From positions 62,001 through 126,000 of the forward strand of contig NZ_JAHLYS010000033.1 in NCBI RefSeq assembly GCF_025128055.1: DNA of 64,000 nt. Direction: 5' to 3'. The stretch's first letter is position 1; the number at the start of each line of letters is the position of its first letter. Made by a program: the position numbers and the translations under genes. Shown here one piece after another: positions 54,761 to 62,958 of the stretch. The notes under the pieces are model-generated. The model had not been told where the DNA came from. It worked only from the letters and a program-made list of their open reading frames with translations, and made no database searches. Source of the stretch: Synechococcus sp. CS-1329. Its GTDB lineage: Bacteria > Cyanobacteriota > Cyanobacteriia > PCC-6307 > Cyanobiaceae.

Positions 54761-57211
54761 AGGCACCAGTTCCAGCACGGTTTCACTGGCGGAGCAGGGC
54801 CAGGATGGCTCATCCGCGCCCTGCTCGGCTGTGCTGAGTGGCAGGTCGGCCACCGCCAGCCGCAGGCTTCGGCCTGTGGAGAACCTCAGCGCCATGATCG
54901 CGGCGCTGCCAGCCTGCAGATCCACCAATTCGTCTTCCCGCTGGCGGAAGCGCAGGCCGATCTGACCCAGGTCGCCCCGTTCGCAGCGGCGCAGGCTCTC
55001 CACCTCCAGCCGCTTGAGCTGGCTGTGGCGGCTGACCAGCAGCACATCGGTCCCGGGGTCGACGCAGGCCGCCCCCACCACGCGTTCGCCCGGCAGCAGG
55101 CGCAGCAGCATCGGGCCCTGGGCGGCCTTGCCCATCAGCGGCAGGGTCTCATCAGTCACCGCCAGCCTGAGCAGGCGGCCGGTGCTGCTGGCGACCACCA
55201 GGTCCTGACCGTCCCTGCAGGGCACGACCCGTCGCAGCTGCACGCCGTCCTTGAGCTTCAGCACGGTGGCGGCCCGGCCGGAGAGCTCGCTGAAGGTCTC
55301 GATCGGCAGCCGTTTGAAGCGGCCGTCGCTGCTGAGCAGACCCAGGGTGCCCGTGGAGTGCTGCGGCAGGGGCAGCACCTCCACGATCGGATCACCCTGC
55401 AGACTCTCGGGCAGAAATTTCTCCAGGGACCCGGGCTGCTGGGCTGCGAATTCCCAGCGCAGCATGGCCACCCGGCCACTGGCGCTGAAGGCCAGCAGCG
55501 AGGGCTTCTCGGCCACCGGCAGGATCAGGCGCGCCGGCGCTGGATGCTCCCCCAGCTCCGCCGCTGCATCGAGGTGCAGCCGGCCCAGCACCTGGGGTGC
55601 CACGATCCGCACCACCCCATCGGCCTGAATCAGCAGCCGTCCATCCCCGGGCAGAGCCTCAAGGGCCTGTTGGCGTTGCAATTCGGTGTTCGGCCGCACC
55701 GCTGCCGCCCGTTGGGCCACCAGGTCGTCGCCGCCGGCCACGAGCCGGGTGCGGCGGGGGGTGGAGAAGCGTTTTTTGAGGGCCCTGAACTCGGCCACCA
55801 TGGCGTCGAGCAGGGCCGGCCGATCGTCGAGCAGGTGGCGCAGCCGCTCCCGCTCCGCCACCAGCTCCCCCGATTCCTTGCGCAGCCCGTCCTGCTCCAG
55901 GCTGGTGAGCCGGCGCAGGGGCATCGCCAGCACGGCATCGGCCTGCCGTTCGCTCAGGTCGAAATGCACCTGCAGACTGGCTCTGGCGCTGGCGGCGTCG
56001 CTGGCGGCCTGGATCCGCTCGATCACGTCCGGCAGAGCATCGAGGGCGCGGATCAGGCCTTCCACCACCTCCAGCCGGTCTTCGGTGCGCCGCAGGGCAT
56101 GGCTGGTGCGGCGGATCAGGGTGTGCTCCCGATACTCCAGGAAGTGGTTGAGCATCTGGCGCAGGCTGAGCTGCTGGGGCTGGCCGTTCACCAGGGCCAG
56201 CAGGATCGCGCCGAAATTGCTCTGCAGGGAGGTGCGCCGCTGCAGGTCGCTGAGCACCTTGCTGGCTTCGGCGTCGCGACGCAGCTCGATCACCACCCGC
56301 ATTCCTTCCCGGTCGCTCTCGTCGCGGATGTCGGCGATGCCGCCGATCTTGCCGTCGTTCACCTGGTCGGCCAGCTTCTCGATCCAGCCGGCCTTGCTCA
56401 GTTGATAGGGCAACTCGGTGACCACCACGGCGCTGCGCCGATGTCGGCCCTTGCCGGGCTGCACTTCCTCGATGTGGGCGATGCCACGCATGGGGATGCT
56501 GCCGCGCCCCTGCAGGTAGGTGTCGCGCACACCGCTGCCCACCAGCACCTCGCCGCCGGTGGGGAAATCAGGCCCGGGCACCAGTTCCAGCAGTTTCTCG
56601 TCGGGCAGCTCCGGTTTGCGGATCAGGGCGATCAGGGCCTCCACCACCTCCCCCAGGTTGTGGGGGGGAATGCTGGTGGCCATGCCCACGGCGATGCCTG
56701 AGCAGCCGTTGAGCAGCAGGAACGGCAGCTGGGCTGGCAGCACGGTGGGCTCCTGCTGGGAGCCGTCGAAGTTGGAGGTGAAATCGACCGTTTCGTTGCC
56801 GATCTCATCCAGCAGCGCCTGGTGGGCAATCGGTGCCAGCCGGGTTTCCGTGTAGCGCATGGCGGCCGGTGGGTCGTCATCGACCGAGCCGAAGTTGCCG
56901 TGGCCATCCAGCAGCGGATGGCGACTGGCGAAGGTCTGCACCTGGCGCACCAGGGCGTCATAGACCGCCTGGTCGCCATGGGGGTGGTATTTGCCGAGCA
57001 CATCGCCCACCACCCGGGCGCATTTGCGGTAAGGGCGATCTGGGGTCAGCCCCAGTTCATGCATGGCGAACAGGATGCGGCGCTGCACGGGCTTGAGGCC
57101 ATCGCGCACATCCGGCAGGGCGCGGCCCACGATCACGCTCATGGCGTACTCGAGGTACGAACGCTGCATCTCCTGATGCAGGGCGATGGGCTGAACGCGC
57201 TCCTCGGCCAT
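54749..57211 (-). CDS. Type II topoisomerase subunit A (GyrA/ParC family)
   Basis: The 820-residue breakage-reunion subunit. The N-terminal core reads [40 protein letters not shown] and the catalytic Tyr120 in [17 protein letters not shown] coiled coil near residues 375-500 and a C-terminal beta-pinwheel follow (repeats such as [32 protein letters not shown]). The GyrA box (QRRGGKG) that gives gyrase its wrapping power is not seen, so it may act as a topoisomerase IV-like decatenase rather than gyrase. Gln81 replaces the serine that E. coli GyrA uses at position 83 to bind quinolones. Cyanobacteria have two such A subunits; which this is remains inference. Confidence 0.9.
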   Translation of the reverse strand: MAEERVQPIALHQEMQRSYLEYAMSVIVGRALPDVRDGLKPVQRRILFAMHELGLTPDRPYRKCARVVGDVLGKYHPHGDQAVYDALVRQVQTFASRHPLLDGHGNFGSVDDDPPAAMRYTETRLAPIAHQALLDEIGNETVDFTSNFDGSQQEPTVLPAQLPFLLLNGCSGIAVGMATSIPPHNLGEVVEALIALIRKPELPDEKLLELVPGPDFPTGGEVLVGSGVRDTYLQGRGSIPMRGIAHIEEVQPGKGRHRRSAVVVTELPYQLSKAGWIEKLADQVNDGKIGGIADIRDESDREGMRVVIELRRDAEASKVLSDLQRRTSLQSNFGAILLALVNGQPQQLSLRQMLNHFLEYREHTLIRRTSHALRRTEDRLEVVEGLIRALDALPDVIERIQAASDAASARASLQVHFDLSERQADAVLAMPLRRLTSLEQDGLRKESGELVAERERLRHLLDDRPALLDAMVAEFRALKKRFSTPRRTRLVAGGDDLVAQRAAAVRPNTELQRQQALEALPGDGRLLIQADGVVRIVAPQVLGRLHLDAAAELGEHPAPARLILPVAEKPSLLAFSASGRVAMLRWEFAAQQPGSLEKFLPESLQGDPIVEVLPLPQHSTGTLGLLSSDGRFKRLPIETFSELSGRAATVLKLKDGVQLRRVVPCRDGQDLVVASSTGRLLRLAVTDETLPLMGKAAQGPMLLRLLPGERVVGAACVDPGTDVLLVSRHSQLKRLEVESLRRCERGDLGQIGLRFRQREDELVDLQAGSAAIMALRFSTGRSLRLAVADLPLSTAEQGADEPSWPCSASETVLELVPLLS

Positions 57212-57300
57212 CCGGTTCTGAGGTCTGAGGGCGGAAGGCGCTCAGCCTACAGATCCCGTCTGGTGGGACCCATTCCTAGCGCTGGATCTCAGCGCCGGCT

Positions 57301-58221
57301 TCACTCCTCGCCGGAGTCTTCGCCCTCGCTTGTGCCGGTGGCATTGGCATTGGCCCGGTCGGTGGCGGCTTTGATCGCCGGGTTCTCGAGCAGCAGGCGG
57401 GCGCTGCTGCGCAGCTTCGGACCCCAGAGCTGTTCCTTCTGGTAGGCCTCCAGGACGTAGTTGGGTTCGATGGCCAGGGCCTCACTGGCCATGTCCAGGG
57501 CTTCCTGCTGATCACCCGGCCGGGTACTCAGGGCCGTGGCCAGGGCGAGCATCGGTTCGGCGGCCTTGGGGTTGATCTCCAGGGCCCGGCGCCAGCGCCG
57601 GATGGCATCGTCGTTGCGGCCGAGCTCGAACAGCACCAGCCCCTGGTTGTTGATCGCCTCCCAGAAATCCTTGCGCAGGCCCGAAGCCCGCTCAAAGGAC
57701 CCCAGGGCCGTCTGGGGATTGTTGAGCAGCAGGTGGGCATTGCCCAGGTCGAAATGGGCGCCGGCATTCTTGCCGTCGAATTTCAGCCCGGTTTCCAGCA
57801 GACCCACCGCCTCTCCGGGTTGGCCATCGCGCAGGGCCAGGGAGCCTTCGGCGAACCAGATGCCGGGGTTGCGCGGATCGAGCTGCTTGGCCCGCGCCAG
57901 AGACTGAGAGGCGTCCTTGATCTGATTGCTGCGCAGCTGCGCTTCCGCCAGCAGCACCCAGCCGCGGGGATCGTTGGGCAGCAGCTGCACCGTCAGACCC
58001 GCCAGCCGGGCCGCATCATCGGCCTGACCCAGCCGCAGCAGGCGGGTGGCCGCCTGGGCGATGCCCAATCCAGCCGCCTCCAGTTCCTCGCTTCTGGGCA
58101 CATACACGTAGGGCACCAGAGCCTGTGCCGAAGCGGCCGGGCCGATCGCCAGGGCCAGAGCCAGAGGAGCCGTCGCCAGACATTTCAACCAGCGCGGAGC
58201 CATGCCAGGGTCTCGATCCAT
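57301..58221 (-). CDS. Secreted TPR-repeat protein
   Basis: 306 residues. A signal-like segment (LATAPLALALAIGPAASAQA, about residues 14-33) precedes about six TPR repeats from residue 55 to 270, with repeat pattern W-x2-L-G-x2-Y-style helices (WVLLAEAQLRSNQIKDASQS, PGIWFAEGSLALRDGQPGEA, FDLGNAHLLLNNPQTALGSF). It should be a periplasmic or lumenal protein-binding scaffold. ATG 58221 is used; ATG 58203 in frame removes six residues. It lies eight bases downstream of the queG stop on the same strand, and precedes the topoisomerase gene. Confidence 0.88.
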   Translation of the reverse strand: MDRDPGMAPRWLKCLATAPLALALAIGPAASAQALVPYVYVPRSEELEAAGLGIAQAATRLLRLGQADDAARLAGLTVQLLPNDPRGWVLLAEAQLRSNQIKDASQSLARAKQLDPRNPGIWFAEGSLALRDGQPGEAVGLLETGLKFDGKNAGAHFDLGNAHLLLNNPQTALGSFERASGLRKDFWEAINNQGLVLFELGRNDDAIRRWRRALEINPKAAEPMLALATALSTRPGDQQEALDMASEALAIEPNYVLEAYQKEQLWGPKLRSSARLLLENPAIKAATDRANANATGTSEGEDSGEE

Positions 58222-58229
58222 GGCTCAGC

Positions 58230-59159
58230 CTAAAGGTCCACTTCTGGGGTACTGGGCCGGGCCGACCGCAGATTGCGCCGCCACATCCAGGGTTTGATCC
58301 GGCGCAGGGCTGATCCCCGCAGCCGCTCATCCCAATCGGCATCACTCCAGCCGAGGGCTTCGTCGGCCTGCAGGTTCAGCAGCCAGTCCCTGGGTTGCAG
58401 GTCGGGATCCTCCGAGCTGGGCAAGGGTTGCTGGTTCCAGGGACAGACGTCCTGGCAGATGTCGCAGCCCGCCACCCAGGGACCCATGGCCTCCGCCATG
58501 GCGGCCGGAAGGGTCTCGTCCCGGTTCTCAATCGTGTGATACGCGAGGCAGCGATTGGCATCCACCACAAACGGTTCGCTGATGGCGCCGGTGGGGCAGG
58601 CATCGAGGCAGCGGCTGCAGCGGCCGCAGAGGGGTTCAGAGGGAGCGTCGCCGGGGAGATCGGCGGTGGTGAGCAAATGGCCGATCAGCATCCACGACCC
58701 CCGGCGGGGGTGGATGAGGTTGCCGTTCTTGCCGATCCAGCCCAGACCCGCCTGCTCGGCCCAGGCCTTGTCCAGCAGGGGTGCGCTGTCCACGCAGGCC
58801 CGCCAGCCCACGCCGGGACACTGGCCCTCCAGCCAGCGCCCCAGTCGGCGCAGGCGCCCATCGATCACCCGGTGATAGTCCCTGCCCCAGCCGTAGCGGG
58901 CGACAGCCAGGCTGCCGGGCGCTCGCGTGCTGGCCACGTGATAGTTCAGTCCCACCGCCAGCAGGCTGCGCACGCCCGGCAGCAGGCTGCTGATCTGGCG
59001 GCGGCGGGGATCGGCCATCCAGGCCATGCCCGCCTGGTGACCGGCCTCCAGCCAGCGTTCCAGGGCCGCATGGCGCAGGGGCATCCGTCCATCGCCCGGC
59101 AGGGTGGCCAGGCCCACCGGCTCGAATCCCAGCGACCTGGCCTGGTCCTTGAGCGCCAT
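58230..59159 (-). CDS. queG: Epoxyqueuosine reductase QueG
   Basis: QueG reduces epoxyqueuosine to queuosine at tRNA position 34, using cobalamin and two iron-sulfur clusters. At 309 residues it shows AARSLGFEPVGLA-like start (ARSLGFEPVGLATLP), the cobalamin region VDSAPLLDKAWAEQAGLGWI and GKNGNLIHPRRGSWMLIGHL. The double ferredoxin motif is CGRCSRCLDACPTGAI with CDICQDVCPWNQ. ATG 59159 begins next to the conserved part; GTG 59228 with GAGG upstream is an alternative giving 23 more residues. It is divergent from the HpsJ-like gene. Confidence 0.93.
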   Translation of the reverse strand: MALKDQARSLGFEPVGLATLPGDGRMPLRHAALERWLEAGHQAGMAWMADPRRRQISSLLPGVRSLLAVGLNYHVASTRAPGSLAVARYGWGRDYHRVIDGRLRRLGRWLEGQCPGVGWRACVDSAPLLDKAWAEQAGLGWIGKNGNLIHPRRGSWMLIGHLLTTADLPGDAPSEPLCGRCSRCLDACPTGAISEPFVVDANRCLAYHTIENRDETLPAAMAEAMGPWVAGCDICQDVCPWNQQPLPSSEDPDLQPRDWLLNLQADEALGWSDADWDERLRGSALRRIKPWMWRRNLRSARPSTPEVDL

Positions 59160-59262
59160 CGCCAGTTCCAGCCGCCGAGGCTCAGGGCCGGCAGACGATT
59201 TTGGCTGTGGGGGATGGCCTGATCTCACCCGTAGAGTTACCTCGCTTGATCGCCATCCTGCT

Positions 59263-59910
59263 TTGACTCCTGCGTCCACCGGCCGTCTCGGCTACCTGTT
59301 GCGCTGGCTCGGCCTCACCCTCGTTGTGCTGCTGGGGCTGCAGCTGGCAGCGGTGGCCTCGGCCTGGAGCTGGCAGGAGGAAGCGTTTCGTCAGATGGTG
59401 ATCGAGCGCCTGATCACCCAGTCGCCCATGGCCCTGGTGGGCCTGCTGCTGGCGCTGTTCGGTTCCCGCCTCGATCAGACCGAGGCCCGCACTCCCCTGC
59501 GCTGGCTGGTGGCGGCCCTGGCGGCCCTGCTGGCCATTGGCCTGGCGGTCTCGGTGCCGGTGGCCATCAGTGGCGATGGCGCGCTGACCGCCAAGACCGA
59601 GCAGACCCTCACCGCCCAGCGCAGCCAGCTGGAGATGGCCAGGCAGCAGAGCCAGAACCCCCAGGTGCTGGAGCAGCTGGTGCGCCAGGCCGAGCAGTCG
59701 GGGCAGGTGCCGCCCCAGGCCACCCAGGAGCAGAAGCAGCAGGCGGCCCGTGGCTTCATCGACCGCCAGTTGCAACAGATGGAGCAGCAGGTTCAAGAAG
59801 CGGAGCGGGCCCAGGGCATGGCGGTCAATCAGCGCCGCTTCGCCGGCACCGGCTCGGCCGCTGTGCTGGCCGTGGCCTTCACCCTGCTGACCCTGGCCGC
59901 GTTGCTCTGA
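59263..59910 (+). CDS. HpsJ-like membrane protein
   Basis: 215 residues. Three hydrophobic segments (about 15-35 LGLTLVVLLGLQLAAVASAW, 53-65 and 76-95) are followed by a glutamine-rich helical region, residues 105-190 (LTAQRSQLEMARQQSQN, QEQKQQAARGFIDRQLQQM), predicted coiled coil, and a last hydrophobic stretch. The layout and TGRLGYLLRWLG start match proteins annotated as HpsJ family in cyanobacteria. HpsJ itself is linked to hormogonium polysaccharide export in Nostoc; a unicellular picocyanobacterium has no hormogonia, so the role here is unknown. The TTG start at 59263 lacks a clear ribosome binding site. Confidence 0.7.
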   Translation: MTPASTGRLGYLLRWLGLTLVVLLGLQLAAVASAWSWQEEAFRQMVIERLITQSPMALVGLLLALFGSRLDQTEARTPLRWLVAALAALLAIGLAVSVPVAISGDGALTAKTEQTLTAQRSQLEMARQQSQNPQVLEQLVRQAEQSGQVPPQATQEQKQQAARGFIDRQLQQMEQQVQEAERAQGMAVNQRRFAGTGSAAVLAVAFTLLTLAALL

Positions 59911-60003
59911 AAGTCATCGGAACCGCCCCGCCTGCTGCTGGACCCCCAGGCGGCTGGCTAGGTTGCTCTGAACAATCCGAACACCGGACAACCGAGACCA
60001 TCC

Positions 60004-60756
60004 TTGGTGCAGTCGACCCCCAGACCTGATCAACCCCTGGGGAAGCGCTTGCAGCAGGACCTCAAGAATGATCTGATCGCCGGTCTGCTGGTGGTCATTC
60101 CCCTGGCTACCACCATCTGGTTGGCCACCACGGTGAGCCGCTTCGTGCTGGCTTTTCTCACCTCGATTCCCAAGCAGTTCAATCCCTTCAACACCCTCAA
60201 TCCACTCCTTCAGGAGTTGATCAACCTGGGGGTGGGGTTGCTGGTTCCCCTGCTGGGAATCCTGCTGATCGGCCTGATGGCCCGCAACATCGTCGGGCGC
60301 TGGCTGCTGGATTTCGGCGAGGGGACTCTCCAGCGCATTCCCCTGGCGGGCTCGGTCTACAAGACCCTCAAGCAACTGCTGGAAACCGTGTTCCGTGACA
60401 ACTCCACCCGCTTCCGCCGGGTGGTGCTGGTGGAATATCCCCGCAAAGGTCTGTTCGCCCTTGGCTTCGTCACCGGGGTTCTGGGCAATGCGATGCAGGG
60501 GGGCTTTGATCAGCCGATGCTGAGTGTGTTCATTCCCACGGCTCCCAACCCCACCACCGGCTGGTACGCCGTGGTGCCGGAAACCGCGGTCCGTGATCTG
60601 GACCTTTCGGTGGAGGATGCCTTCCGCACGATCATCTCCGCGGGGATCGTCAGCCCTGATGATGAGCGTGAAACTCCGGCCAGCCGCAGTTTTTCCAGCT
60701 TGCTGGCCCAGCTGCGCGCTCCCGTCTTCTCCTCCGTTCCGCCCAACAAGTCCTGA
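60004..60756 (+). CDS. DUF502 family membrane protein
   Basis: 250 residues. Two membrane helices lie near residues 24-45 (DLIAGLLVVIPLATTIWLAT) and 72-95 (GVGLLVPLLGILLIGLMARN), the DUF502 layout. The soluble part has LQRIPLAGSVYKTLKQLLET, FRRVVLVEYPRKGLFALGFV and VFIPTAPNPTTGWYAVVPE, signature stretches of the family. Function unknown. The start may be TTG 60004 or the adjacent GTG 60007. It lies in a plus-strand run to nusB (29 bases after its stop) and ftsY. Confidence 0.9.
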   Translation: MVQSTPRPDQPLGKRLQQDLKNDLIAGLLVVIPLATTIWLATTVSRFVLAFLTSIPKQFNPFNTLNPLLQELINLGVGLLVPLLGILLIGLMARNIVGRWLLDFGEGTLQRIPLAGSVYKTLKQLLETVFRDNSTRFRRVVLVEYPRKGLFALGFVTGVLGNAMQGGFDQPMLSVFIPTAPNPTTGWYAVVPETAVRDLDLSVEDAFRTIISAGIVSPDDERETPASRSFSSLLAQLRAPVFSSVPPNKS

Positions 60757-60785
60757 TCCGCGGCCTGCCACCCTCGCCCCACCTG

Positions 60786-61400
60786 ATGTCGAGTCGATCC
60801 GTCTCCCGAGAACTGGCCCTGCTGATGCTGGGCCAGGTCAATGACCGCGTGCCACCGGCTGATCTGCCGCTTGAGAGCCTGCTGCAGCAGGCCCTCTCCA
60901 GCCTGGCTCAGCATGCGCGCGAGGCCCTCGACAACTCCGAGCTCGATCTGCAGCAGGCGCAGCAGCACCTGCTGGAGAGCGAACTGATCGATGGGGCTGA
61001 GCAGATGCCACGGGTGCGGGATCTGCTGCAGCGGGGTCTCACCCATGCCGAGCAGGCCCTCAACCGGCTTTCAGCCAGCCTGGAGTTGCCGCGCCTGTTG
61101 ATGCTCGCCGATCAGAGCGAGATCCGTGAGGGGGCGATCGCCCGGACCCGCGCTGTGCTGCAGGAGCGCGATGTACTGGATTCCCGCCTTGATGGGGTGA
61201 TGGAGGGCTGGCGCCTCGGCCGCTTGCCCCGCATCGACCGCGACATCCTGCGGCTGGCGGCTGTTGACCTGCACACGTTTGGAACCCCTGCTCCGGTGGC
61301 CTGCAACGAAGCCGTGGAGCTGGCCAACCGCTACAGCGACGAACAGGGCCGCCGGATGATCAACGGCATCCTGCGCCGCCTCACCACCTCCGTCTCCTGA
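60786..61400 (+). CDS. nusB: Transcription antitermination factor NusB
   Basis: NusB with NusE (S10) binds boxA RNA during rRNA transcription. The 204-residue protein is longer than E. coli NusB because of an insert of about 70 residues between the first helix (SVSRELALLMLGQVND) and the core. The C-terminal core is classical: LQERDVLDSRLDGVMEGWRL, RLPRIDRDILRLAAVDLHTF and CNEAVELANRYSDEQGRRMI with NGILRRL. The insert is typical of cyanobacterial NusB as I recall. ftsY starts six bases after the stop. Confidence 0.95.
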   Translation: MSSRSVSRELALLMLGQVNDRVPPADLPLESLLQQALSSLAQHAREALDNSELDLQQAQQHLLESELIDGAEQMPRVRDLLQRGLTHAEQALNRLSASLELPRLLMLADQSEIREGAIARTRAVLQERDVLDSRLDGVMEGWRLGRLPRIDRDILRLAAVDLHTFGTPAPVACNEAVELANRYSDEQGRRMINGILRRLTTSVS

Positions 61401-61406
61401 GCCACC

Positions 61407-62882
61407 ATGGTCTTCGACTGGTTCCGGCGGCGCACGACCAGCAGCGAGCCGGCGGCTGAACCGGCCCCGGCGCCAGAGGCGCCAACACAACCTTCAGCTG
61501 AGCCCCCTGCTCCGGCCGCGCCAGCCGCTGAGCCCGCACCCCAGCCGGCCGCCGAGTCCTCCGCTCCCGCTGTGGATCAAGGCGCGCTGGAGTGGGCCCG
61601 CCAGGCCTATGCCCGCCTCAAGGCGGAGCAGGAGCGCAGCCAGCAGGCCGCTGAACCGACGCCGGAACCTGTTGCGAGCGAGGTGCCTCCACCGGAACCC
61701 TCTGTTGCTGCAGAGCCGGAGACATCCCCGCAGCAGCCTCCAGAGCCGGAGGCGCCCCGCCTCGCCGGTCCCTCTCTGTTGGAGCTGGCGGCGGCCAGTC
61801 GGGCCGAGCGCCAGCAGACCGTGGTGGCGCCCAGCACGGCTCCCCCCGCCGAGGAGGCGAGCCCCCAGCTGGGCTCCTTCGATGCCGACTTCACCTGGTC
61901 CGCCGAGGTGCTCGCGGCCCAGGGCCGGAGCGTTGATCAGGTGTCGCTTGAGGAGATCGACTGGCTCAGTCGCCTGCGCCGCGGCATGGAGAAGACCCGC
62001 CGCGGCCTGGTCACCCAGCTGCTCGACAATCTGGGCGACGATCCCCTCACCCCTGAGGTGCTCGACGATCTCGAAACCAGCCTGCTGCGCGCCGATGTGG
62101 GCGTGCAGGCCACCGACCATGTGCTCGAAGCCCTGCGCCGGCGCCTGAACGAAGAGGTGGTGGAGCCGGCGGAAGGCCTTCGCTTCCTCAAGGAGCAGCT
62201 GCGCGGTTTGCTGGACACACCGATCACGGCCAGCGGCGAGCCGCTGCTGGCTCCCCGGCGGGATCGGCTCAACGTCTGGCTGCTGGTGGGGGTGAATGGA
62301 GTGGGCAAGACCACCACCCTGGGCAAGCTGGCCAATCTGGCGGTGCGCAGCGGCTACAGCTGCCTGATCGCCGCCGCCGACACCTTCCGCGCCGCCGCCG
62401 TCCAGCAGGTCAGTGTCTGGGGCGAGCGCAGCGGTGTGCCGGTGATCGCCAACCCCAGCGCCAATGCCGATCCGGCTGCCGTTGTCTACGACGCCATCGG
62501 CGCGGCCCGCTCCAAGGGCACCGAGCTGGTGCTGGTGGACACCGCCGGCCGGCTGCAGACCAAGCACAACCTGATGGAGGAGCTGAGCAAGGTGCGGCGC
62601 ATCATCGACAAGCTGGCCCCGGAGGCGGCGGTGGAATCGCTGCTGGTGCTCGACGCCAGCCAGGGGCAGAACGGTCTGCGCCAGGCGATGGCCTTCGCCA
62701 GTGCCGCCGGTCTGACCGGTGTGGTGCTCACCAAGCTCGATGGCAGTGCCCGGGGGGGCGTGGCCCTGGCGGTGGCCTCCGAAGCCGGGCTGCCCATTCG
62801 TTTCATCGGCGCCGGCGAGGGCATCCGCGACCTGCGGCCCTTCAACAGCTTTGAGTTCGTCGAGGCGCTGCTCTCCAGCTGA
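61407..62882 (+). CDS. ftsY: Signal recognition particle receptor FtsY
   Basis: FtsY is the GTPase receptor that docks ribosomes carrying SRP at the membrane. The 491-residue protein has an acidic, Ala/Pro/Glu-rich disordered A domain (residues 12-150), the N domain from about 180 (WLSRLRRGMEKTRRGLVTQL) and the G domain: GVNGVGKTTTLGKLANLAVR, AADTFRAAAVQQ, DTAGRLQTKHNLMEELSKVR and TKLDGSARGGVAL, ending IGAGEGIRDLRPFNSFEFVE. It sits six bases after nusB and probably shares its transcript. Confidence 0.97.
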   Translation: MVFDWFRRRTTSSEPAAEPAPAPEAPTQPSAEPPAPAAPAAEPAPQPAAESSAPAVDQGALEWARQAYARLKAEQERSQQAAEPTPEPVASEVPPPEPSVAAEPETSPQQPPEPEAPRLAGPSLLELAAASRAERQQTVVAPSTAPPAEEASPQLGSFDADFTWSAEVLAAQGRSVDQVSLEEIDWLSRLRRGMEKTRRGLVTQLLDNLGDDPLTPEVLDDLETSLLRADVGVQATDHVLEALRRRLNEEVVEPAEGLRFLKEQLRGLLDTPITASGEPLLAPRRDRLNVWLLVGVNGVGKTTTLGKLANLAVRSGYSCLIAAADTFRAAAVQQVSVWGERSGVPVIANPSANADPAAVVYDAIGAARSKGTELVLVDTAGRLQTKHNLMEELSKVRRIIDKLAPEAAVESLLVLDASQGQNGLRQAMAFASAAGLTGVVLTKLDGSARGGVALAVASEAGLPIRFIGAGEGIRDLRPFNSFEFVEALLSS

Positions 62883-62958
62883 GCGGACGGCCGGAGGGAA
62901 TCCTGCTACCGTTCGGCCCCTGCAGCCGCCTGTTTCGAGCCGCAGGCCGCCAGCTCGC

